A stretch of 5,144 nt of DNA, from contig JAEZJR010000004.1 of NCBI GenBank assembly GCA_023415725.1, forward strand, positions 1-5,144, in the 5' to 3' direction. Below are positions 1 through 5,144 of this stretch, piece by piece. The position numbers and the translations under genes are program-made. Each line of letters begins with the position of its first letter. Positions within the stretch are counted from its first letter, which is position 1. The notes beneath the pieces are model-generated. The model saw only the letters and a list, made by a program, of their open reading frames with translations, searched no databases and was not told the origin of the DNA. The DNA is from Acidobacteriota bacterium (GTDB lineage Bacteria; Acidobacteriota; Blastocatellia; Pyrinomonadales; Pyrinomonadaceae).

Positions 1-1
1 T

Positions 2-475
2 CGCGATTTCTTTAACCTCCTGCCCGAGAAGTATTTCACTCTCGAAGGCTGCGACCGTGAAACCGATAAAGACTGCAAAAAGGCTCGCGCGGAATACCTC
101 AAGAACTTCACTCTGGTCGAGGACATCCCGAACGGCTATTTCAAAGGTGCATGCGACGGGGCTCAGGCGTGCATAGGGATGGCGATATTCAAACGGCCCG
201 ACGGCACCTACCTCGTCGGCGTCGCCACCGAATTCGAGATGGGCAGCAATTTTTACTTTCTCGACTACGCCGATGCGAAATGGGAGGACGTTTCCGAGGC
301 CGTCGTCCCTGAATACAGCAAAAAGAACTGGTACGAACTGCCCCGACACGGAACGACGATGAAGGTTTACGCAAAGAAGATCATCGAGCAGGGCGACGAC
401 TTCGAGGCCAGCGAGAAGGGAAAGTTGCTCTACTCACTCGCATGGAAGAAAGGGAAGTTCGTTAAGGTCGGTTAG
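2..475 (+). CDS. Hypothetical protein, C-terminal 157 residues (5' end outside window)
   Basis: The frame is open from the left edge to a TAG stop at 473-475. An in-frame ATG at 179 is probably internal, because the codons before it read as ordinary protein (RDFFNLLPEKYF... through GACDGAQACIG) with the same codon use. I do not recognise the family. The visible part is mixed, with many aromatic and charged residues and no membrane segment. It has four cysteines at visible residues 17, 25, 51 and 57, spaced as CX7C and CX5C, which suggests disulfides and an exported protein. A stretch around residues 58-75 (MAIFKRPDGTYLVGV) and a Lys-rich C-terminus (AWKKGKFVKVG) look like beta strands. It resembles, from memory only, small secreted hypothetical proteins of Bacteroidota and Acidobacteriota. 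The next gene starts 128 bases downstream beyond a hairpin-forming repeat, so joint transcription is uncertain. Coding status is fairly sure; function is unknown. Confidence 0.8.
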   Translation, partial: RDFFNLLPEKYFTLEGCDRETDKDCKKARAEYLKNFTLVEDIPNGYFKGACDGAQACIGMAIFKRPDGTYLVGVATEFEMGSNFYFLDYADAKWEDVSEAVVPEYSKKNWYELPRHGTTMKVYAKKIIEQGDDFEASEKGKLLYSLAWKKGKFVKVG

Positions 476-486
476 TTTGTTGCTAC

Positions 487-570
487 GAAATAAGTGATAA
501 GTGAGAAGTTGGAAGTGATAAGTTCATTGCCGAACTTATCACTTATCACCTATTACTTCCTACTTATTCC
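487..570. repeat. Long inverted repeat (potential hairpin) over the heptamer array
   Basis: The core arms, 513-525 and 532-544, are a perfect 13-base inverted repeat around a 6-base loop (ATTGCC). The same pairing extends outward with mismatches to arms 487-525 and 532-570. By hand alignment, 29 of 39 positions pair and three more could form G-U wobbles. It lies 11 bases after the stop of the upstream gene and 33 bases before the ATG of the large hydrolase. It could act in RNA as a 3'-end stabiliser or attenuator, or in DNA as a cruciform. No U-run follows the stem, so it is not a standard intrinsic terminator. Confidence 0.75.
492..568. repeat. Degenerate 7-base repeat array in two opposed halves
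   Basis: Read in steps of seven from 492, the units are AAGTGAT, AAGTGAG, AAGTTGG, AAGTGAT, AAGTTCA, then a central TTGCCGA, then ACTTATC, ACTTATC, ACCTATT, ACTTCCT and ACTTATT. The left five are variants of one heptamer. The right five approximate its reverse complement in a shifted register. The array fills most of the gap between the two + strand genes and is much richer in A and T than its neighbours. Heptameric short tandem repeats in intergenic DNA are known from filamentous cyanobacteria and some other bacteria. Membership of such a family here is an inference, since only one copy can be seen. Function is unknown. Confidence 0.8.
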
Positions 571-603
571 GGAGCGGTTTTAGGCCTCGCTTGTAATTGT
601 CCA

Positions 604-672
604 ATGATTAAGATACGCAATCTCGTTTTCGTCTACTGTTCGCTGATCATTATTTCGATCTCTGCTTCGGGC
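604..672 (+). other. Signal peptide of the large hydrolase
   Basis: Residues 1-23 have a short basic n-region (K3, R5), a hydrophobic core from about 7 to 19 (LVFVYCSLIIISI) and a small-residue c-region ASG before Gln24. This suits signal peptidase I cleavage after residue 23. Cys12 is not in a lipobox (the preceding residues are FVY), so a lipoprotein is unlikely. The peptide also supports the ATG at 604 as the true start. Confidence 0.75.
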
Positions 673-3600
673 CAGACGCCTGCTCCCGGAGCGCCAGGCA
701 AAGACGCCCAATGGGCCACGGCGGGGAAACAGGCGATCGGGACTTCGGCGACGCGCGAATCGAAGGTTTGGTTCACGCTCGCGCAAGGCGTGTTGACGGA
801 GGTCTATTACCCCGACGTCACCGTCGCGAACGCCCACATGCACCAGTTCATCGTCGTAAACCCGAAAACCAAAACGGTCGAAACCGAACGCGACGATGCC
901 ATCCATCAGATCAAGCCTCTAAAGATAGATTCGCTCAGCTTCCAGCAGATCAACACGGCAAAGTCAGGAGAATGGAAGATTATTAAGACCTACGCAACGG
1001 ATCCGGAAAATGATGCTGTATTGATAGACGTTAGATTTGAGTCTAAAGAACCCTCTTTGCGGCTCTATGTGTATTACGATCCTTCACATGGCAATACCGG
1101 ACTTCACGATTCAGCGCAAAGTCGACCGTTTTCACCTCCGTCGAACGACGGTTTCACATCGTTCGATCTGTCGGCTAAAAGTGCTTCATATGTCAGATTC
1201 ACTTCGGAACTCAGCGAACAGAACGCGGGGTATGTTGGAATAAGCGACGGCCTTGATCAATTAAAATCTAGTGGTCAAATTCGTGACCAATTTGAAACGG
1301 CGCTCGACGGTAATGTCGCTCTCACCGCTCAGATACTAAAACCCCGCCGTTTCCAAGTTATCATTGCTTTCGCAGACAACTACGCGGAGGCAGCCGTTAA
1401 GTCGGCTGTTTCTATTCAAAAAGGTTTCGAGTCAATCCAAAGAGCTTATGAGAAAGGCTGGGCTGAATACGTAAGAACCCTTCCGAAAGTCGAGCCTAAA
1501 TACCAAGCACAGTTCAACATGGCGGCGATGGTGTTGAAGGCCCAAGAGGACAAGACGGTCCCGGGGGCGAATGTGGCGAGCCTGACAGTGCCGTGGGGTG
1601 GCGGTGCGAACGCGAATGAGGATGTAGGCGGTGGCTATCATCTCGTTTGGTCACGCGATCTTTACCATGTGTTCACGGCGTACATGGCGATCGGCGACCG
1701 TGCGGCGGCGGAGCGGGCGTTGGATTTCCTCTTCAAGATCCAGCAGAAGGAGGACGGGAGCTTCCCGCAGAACTCATGGCTGGACGGCAAGCGCGGCTGG
1801 GGGTCGCTCCAGATGGACGAGGTGGGCTACCCGCTGATAATGGCGTGGCAGCTTGGGCGTTTCGATAAGGCAACGTACGAGAAGCACGTTAAGCGCGCCG
1901 CAGACTTTATCGTCAAGAACGGCCCGTTCACCTCGCAGGAGCGTTGGGAGGAGCGACCCGGTTACTCGCCCTCCACGATCGCCGCGGAGATCGCCGGGCT
2001 CGTCTGCGCTGCCGACATTGCCAAGCGCAACGGCGATGACGCTTCTGCCTTGATCTGGCTTGCCGCGGCGGACGATTGGGCACGCAACGTCGAGCGCTGG
2101 ACCGCAACAACGAAAGGGAAATACGGCGACGGGAACTACTACATCCGTATCTCCGAAAAAGGCGAGCCCGACGGCGGCCACAATATCGAGCTGAACAACA
2201 ACGCCGGCACCTACCCCGAAACCGAGATCGTCGACGCGGGCTTCCTCGAGCTTGTTCGCCTCGGCATCAAACCCGCCGATGACCCGCTGATCGTGAAATC
2301 GCTCAAGGTGGTCGACCAGGTCATCAAGGTCGACACCCCGAACGGCCCCGCATTCTATCGCTACCTCCACGACGGCTACGGCGAGATGCCCGACGGCAGA
2401 CGGTGGAACTGGGACGGAAAGTATACGGGCAAAGGCAGACTTTGGGCGCTGCTCAGCGGTGAGCGGGCACAGTACGAGCTTGCACTGTGCAACAAATCGG
2501 CGGCTACTTACGATTACGCTTGTCAGGCGGGATATCCGCGGTTGAATCATATGCTCGCTTTCGCGAACGAGGGCCTGATGATCCCCGAGCAGATCTGGGA
2601 CAAGCCGACCGCTCCGCCGAATATCGACCGCCAGTTCATCCCTGAACTGAAATTCGGCGAAGGCACAGGGTCTGCGACACCGCTCGCCTGGTCGATGGCA
2701 CAGTTCATACGTCTCGCGATGAACCTGAAGGCCGGGAAGAACCTGGACACTCCTCAGGTTGTCTACGACCGCTACAAGAACGGCATCCCGGCGAAGACGA
2801 ATAACTTCGGCGGGATGGATGAAGAGGCGATCATCCCGCTCAAATCCGGCGCGACAGTCGACGAGGATCGCCGATCGCAGCCCGGTACGCGCGTCGCGTT
2901 CAACGTCGGCGGTAAGACGCAGATCACCACCGCCGGTGCCGATGGCAAGGCGAAGATAAATTTCACGATGCCTGCGGAACCGACAGTCGCCCTTGTCGGA
3001 GTGCACGCGGCCGACGGCTCGACCGCCTTCGAACGCGCTAAGATCCTCGGAACTCCACCGGAGCAAAAGTTCACGGCCGAAGAGGTCGACAAGATCAAGT
3101 CCGCACCCAGAAGCCCTATCCGCGACGACGAGAATGCGATCTTCTTCTACCGAGGAAAGGCAGATTCAGTCGGCGTTGCCGGCGACTTCACAAACTGGAA
3201 CGGCAACCGCATCTTCATGCAGAAGATCGGCGATGGGCTTTTCGCCCACAAAATGAGAGTCGCCTCCGACGCCCGCGTCGAGTACAAATACATCATCAAC
3301 GGAAAGTGGGAACTCGATCCGCTAAATCCGGACAAGATCAGCAATGGTGTCGGCGGTGAGAACAACTTCTTCGGAATGCCGGCATACCGCTCTATTGCAT
3401 GGCTGCCGAGCCGTGCGAATTTTGAAGAATTCTCGCTTAAGACGAGGAAATTCAACGACCGGCGGATCAGGGTTTACTTGCCTCGCGGGTATGCCAGCTC
3501 CCAAGAGAGGTATGGGGCGATGTATTTTCATGATGGCTCGGAATATGCGATGAAGATTGACGCACCGGCTGTGCTCGAGAGCGTAGTGGCCTCCGCCAAG

Positions 3601-4080
3601 GTCCGACCGTTCATCCTCGTGTTCGTCGATCCAAAAGACAGGATGAGGGAGTATTGGGCGAACGGCGATTGGGCCGATTTCGTCGCGGAGGAGCTTGTGC
3701 CGGAGATCGACAAGCGTTATCACACCATACCGAATCGCGACGGCCGGGCCGTTATCGGTGCGAGCCTCGGCGGCATCACGAGCCTGAACATCGCCCTGCG
3801 GCATCCGGACAAATTCTCGCGGATAGGTGCTCAAAGCGCGTCATTCTGGGTGGACAACGAGCGGGTTGTAAAGGGTTTAGAGAAACTCGACGCGGCGAAT
3901 ACAAAGTTCAAATTTTACATTGATGACGGTGTCTTCGAGGGCGTCGACGACAGCCGCCGCGTTAACGTGATGCTGCGGGCGAAGGGCTATCCTGTCACAT
4001 ACATCGAGGGCCAGACCGGCCACAATTGGACCGCCTGGCGCGACCGCCTTGCGGATGTTTTTATCGCTCTGATGAAATGA
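604..4080 (+). CDS. Exported GH15 glucoamylase/glucodextranase fused to CBM48-like and esterase domains
   Basis: This 1158-residue protein probably removes glucose from the non-reducing ends of alpha-glucans with inversion, in the periplasm or outside the cell. After the signal peptide, residues about 34-290 match the glucodextranase/bacterial glucoamylase N-domain (WFTLAQGVLTEVYYPD). Residues about 300-720 are the GH15 (alpha/alpha)6 domain: WSRDLY at 349-354, GSLQMDE at 400-406, RWEE with predicted acid Glu449, then GYSPSTIAAE, GRLWALLSGE, and IPEQIWD with predicted base Glu662. Residues about 740-815 form an unassigned beta-rich domain, in the place of the Ig-like domain B of Arthrobacter glucodextranase. 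Residues about 840-925 are CBM48-like (VAGDFTNWNG, then YKYIINGKWELDP). Residues about 935-1158 are a CE1/esterase-D-like hydrolase with HDG at 976-978, GASLGG with Ser1054, and His1140 in GHNWTAWR. The acidic triad member is probably Glu1112 or one of Asp1115/1116. Bacterial GH15 enzymes usually lack the CBM48-esterase half. No in-frame start lies nearby upstream, and no Shine-Dalgarno sequence is seen at normal spacing; GGAG at 571-574 is too far. Exact substrate (starch-type, isomalto-type or trehalose) is not fixed by sequence. Confidence 0.93.
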   Translation: MIKIRNLVFVYCSLIIISISASGQTPAPGAPGKDAQWATAGKQAIGTSATRESKVWFTLAQGVLTEVYYPDVTVANAHMHQFIVVNPKTKTVETERDDAIHQIKPLKIDSLSFQQINTAKSGEWKIIKTYATDPENDAVLIDVRFESKEPSLRLYVYYDPSHGNTGLHDSAQSRPFSPPSNDGFTSFDLSAKSASYVRFTSELSEQNAGYVGISDGLDQLKSSGQIRDQFETALDGNVALTAQILKPRRFQVIIAFADNYAEAAVKSAVSIQKGFESIQRAYEKGWAEYVRTLPKVEPKYQAQFNMAAMVLKAQEDKTVPGANVASLTVPWGGGANANEDVGGGYHLVWSRDLYHVFTAYMAIGDRAAAERALDFLFKIQQKEDGSFPQNSWLDGKRGWGSLQMDEVGYPLIMAWQLGRFDKATYEKHVKRAADFIVKNGPFTSQERWEERPGYSPSTIAAEIAGLVCAADIAKRNGDDASALIWLAAADDWARNVERWTATTKGKYGDGNYYIRISEKGEPDGGHNIELNNNAGTYPETEIVDAGFLELVRLGIKPADDPLIVKSLKVVDQVIKVDTPNGPAFYRYLHDGYGEMPDGRRWNWDGKYTGKGRLWALLSGERAQYELALCNKSAATYDYACQAGYPRLNHMLAFANEGLMIPEQIWDKPTAPPNIDRQFIPELKFGEGTGSATPLAWSMAQFIRLAMNLKAGKNLDTPQVVYDRYKNGIPAKTNNFGGMDEEAIIPLKSGATVDEDRRSQPGTRVAFNVGGKTQITTAGADGKAKINFTMPAEPTVALVGVHAADGSTAFERAKILGTPPEQKFTAEEVDKIKSAPRSPIRDDENAIFFYRGKADSVGVAGDFTNWNGNRIFMQKIGDGLFAHKMRVASDARVEYKYIINGKWELDPLNPDKISNGVGGENNFFGMPAYRSIAWLPSRANFEEFSLKTRKFNDRRIRVYLPRGYASSQERYGAMYFHDGSEYAMKIDAPAVLESVVASAKVRPFILVFVDPKDRMREYWANGDWADFVAEELVPEIDKRYHTIPNRDGRAVIGASLGGITSLNIALRHPDKFSRIGAQSASFWVDNERVVKGLEKLDAANTKFKFYIDDGVFEGVDDSRRVNVMLRAKGYPVTYIEGQTGHNWTAWRDRLADVFIALMK
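4061..4080. other. 20-base convergent gene overlap
   Basis: The hydrolase stop (TGA, 4078-4080) lies inside the coding end of the opposite-strand membrane protein gene, whose stop (TAA on the minus strand) is at 4061-4063. The last seven codons of each gene share these bases. There is no room for a terminator between the genes, and no hairpin with a T-run was noticed at the junction, so transcripts from the two strands are likely to overlap. Confidence 0.85.
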
Positions 4081-5144
4081 TCGGTTCGGCTTCCTGTATA
4101 TCCTGCAGTTTGAGGCCGCGCTTTACGATCAGGAGCAGGCCGATAGCGGTCCAGAAGAGGATGCGTCCTTTGCGGATGATCGCGAGCGTCACGCCGATGC
4201 CCGCCCCGAGTGCGACCGTCTCGCCGACGAACTGGGCCCCGGCCTCGTCCACGCCTATCAGAAAGGGTACGAGTTTGAAGACGATCGTGATCAGACGGCT
4301 AACCGATTCGAGCAGGAAAGCGTTGAGGAACTGGCTGATCGCGGGCTCAACGATCCGCGTAAGGATGAACCACACCTCGATCACGCCGAGGATGTGAAAC
4401 CCTGCTTCAGCGATGCAGATCGGCAGGAAGCGTTTCGGATATCGACGATAAAACCCGTATATCAGATTCTCGAAAAGTCGCACCTGCATTCGACCGCGCT
4501 CGAGAATGCCGGTCAGCCAGCCTCTGCGGTATATCGCCTCGCACGTCTCGCTGGCGAAGTGCCACTGCCGCACGATCAGAAGGATCAAAAATACCACCAC
4601 GGCCGCGCTTAGGCCGATCAAAACGTCGATGGTCATCGAGGTGGTGTTGTCGAGCGTGAATCCACGGACGAAAACCAGGGCCCCGAGCATCAGGAAAATG
4701 CTGGTAGTGATGCTGTAAAAAAGGTTCTCGGTCGCGACGGACGAGAGGCCGACGACAAGCGGTACGCGTTTCCTCACCGCGACGGCCTTCGCCGTGCCGC
4801 TGATCAATATCCCGAGCGGGATCATGCTGCTCAGGGCCTCGCCGATTATCACGGCCGGGACGGTGTCACGAAGCCCGAGGCTGTAGGGCTCGTAAACTGA
4901 CAATTTCCATGCAAGCCCGCGCAATAGGATCCGTAGGGAGTAGATCGCTAGTATTACCCCGAACCCGACCCAACCGAATTCCGCAATGTTCCCCGCGATC
5001 TCGTGAACGCCGGTGGAATAAACGAAATACGCGAATAGAGCGATACCGACGACCGTCAACCCCAGCCCAAGCACCTTCAGTCGGGTAGCGTGTTTCGCAG
5101 AGATTCTGGGGGTATACTCGCCCGACGCGGGGCTGTGAGGTTCG
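4061..5144 (-). CDS. Flippase-like membrane protein, LPG-synthase TM/YbhN family (5' end outside window)
   Basis: This is a polytopic inner-membrane protein with about eight hydrophobic segments. Counted from the GTG at 5074, they lie near residues 2-22, 34-54, 74-96, 108-136, 147-169, 217-240, 262-275 and 288-317. Family-like motifs are GEALSSMIPLG...GTAKAVAV at 78-100 and PFLIGVDEAGAQFVGE at 270-285, typical of the PF03706 (lysylphosphatidylglycerol synthase TM region, YbhN, HpnL) group. These proteins are thought to move lipids or lipid-linked compounds across the membrane. No aminoacyltransferase domain is present, so it is not a full MprF. The GTG at 5074 is a poor start: no Shine-Dalgarno precedes it, and it would drop the basic stretch before the first membrane segment. 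The frame stays open for 23 more codons (EPHSPASGEYTP, then RISAKHATRLK) to the right edge, so the true start is probably beyond the window. The C-terminus is soluble and charged. The lipid substrate cannot be told from the sequence. Confidence 0.85.
   Translation of the reverse strand, partial: EPHSPASGEYTPRISAKHATRLKVLGLGLTVVGIALFAYFVYSTGVHEIAGNIAEFGWVGFGVILAIYSLRILLRGLAWKLSVYEPYSLGLRDTVPAVIIGEALSSMIPLGILISGTAKAVAVRKRVPLVVGLSSVATENLFYSITTSIFLMLGALVFVRGFTLDNTTSMTIDVLIGLSAAVVVFLILLIVRQWHFASETCEAIYRRGWLTGILERGRMQVRLFENLIYGFYRRYPKRFLPICIAEAGFHILGVIEVWFILTRIVEPAISQFLNAFLLESVSRLITIVFKLVPFLIGVDEAGAQFVGETVALGAGIGVTLAIIRKGRILFWTAIGLLLIVKRGLKLQDIQEAEPIISSER

Noticed and set aside
179..475. A complete 98-residue gene starting at ATG 179
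   Set aside because: The frame is open back to position 2 with coding-like codons and a Cys pair pattern that spans the ATG, so this is the tail of a longer gene.
492..568. CRISPR array
   Set aside because: The units are 7 bases long with no unique spacers between repeats, unlike CRISPR repeats of about 24-40 bases.
487..570. Intrinsic transcription terminator of the upstream gene
   Set aside because: The stem is long but AT-rich, and neither side has a T-run directly after the stem; what follows at 571 is GGAGCGG. It is better described as a repeat hairpin of unknown role.
571..603. Sigma-70 promoter for the hydrolase gene
   Set aside because: TTGTAATTG near 591-599 is AT-rich, but no -35/-10 pair with proper spacing could be made out, so no promoter is called.
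1774..3066. A 430-codon open frame on the minus strand inside the hydrolase gene
   Set aside because: It lies antisense to the GH15 catalytic motifs, is rich in Arg, Val and Asp as expected of a GC-rich shadow frame, and its protein shows no recognisable domain or membrane pattern.
3322..3834. A 170-codon minus-strand open frame under the esterase domain
   Set aside because: It is antisense to conserved esterase motifs and has no independent evidence of coding.

Overview
The window looks like chromosomal DNA of a free-living, Gram-negative-type bacterium of moderately high GC. Hand counts give about 63-70% GC in parts of the large gene. The mix of a large exported alpha-glucan hydrolase with an esterase tail, a Cys-rich small protein and a flippase-like membrane protein resembles Acidobacteriota (Blastocatellia-like) genomes. 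That assignment is an impression and rests on no marker gene.

Layout. (1) Positions 2-475, + strand: the 3' end of an unrecognised gene, probably for an exported protein because of its two Cys pairs. The reading frame is open to the left edge. (2) Positions 476-603: a 128-base intergenic gap almost filled by an array of degenerate 7-base units. Those in the left half read AAGTGAT-like and those in the right half read ACTTATC-like, so the array folds into one long imperfect hairpin. (3) Positions 604-4080, + strand: a 1158-residue exported multidomain enzyme. It has a signal peptide, a glucodextranase/glucoamylase N-domain, a GH15 catalytic domain with both catalytic glutamates, an unassigned beta-rich spacer domain, a CBM48-like glycogen-binding fold and a C-terminal alpha/beta-hydrolase esterase with its own GxSxG serine and histidine. 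(4) Positions 4061-5144, - strand: a polytopic membrane protein of the lysylphosphatidylglycerol-synthase-TM/YbhN (flippase-like) family. It converges on the enzyme gene, overlaps its 3' end by 20 bases and runs off the right edge.

Function. The large enzyme probably releases glucose from the ends of alpha-glucans (starch, glycogen, maltodextrin or related dextrans) outside the cytoplasm. The attached CBM48-esterase half suggests either a substrate carrying ester groups or a recruited module with another role. The flanking genes show no evident functional link to it, and no classical operon is visible.

No CRISPR array, tRNA, rRNA, insertion sequence or phage gene was seen. I did not find a clearly new system. 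The most unusual items are the GH15-CBM48-esterase fusion, the hairpin-forming heptamer array in front of it, and a drop in GC that ends at the boundary between the N-domain and the catalytic domain.
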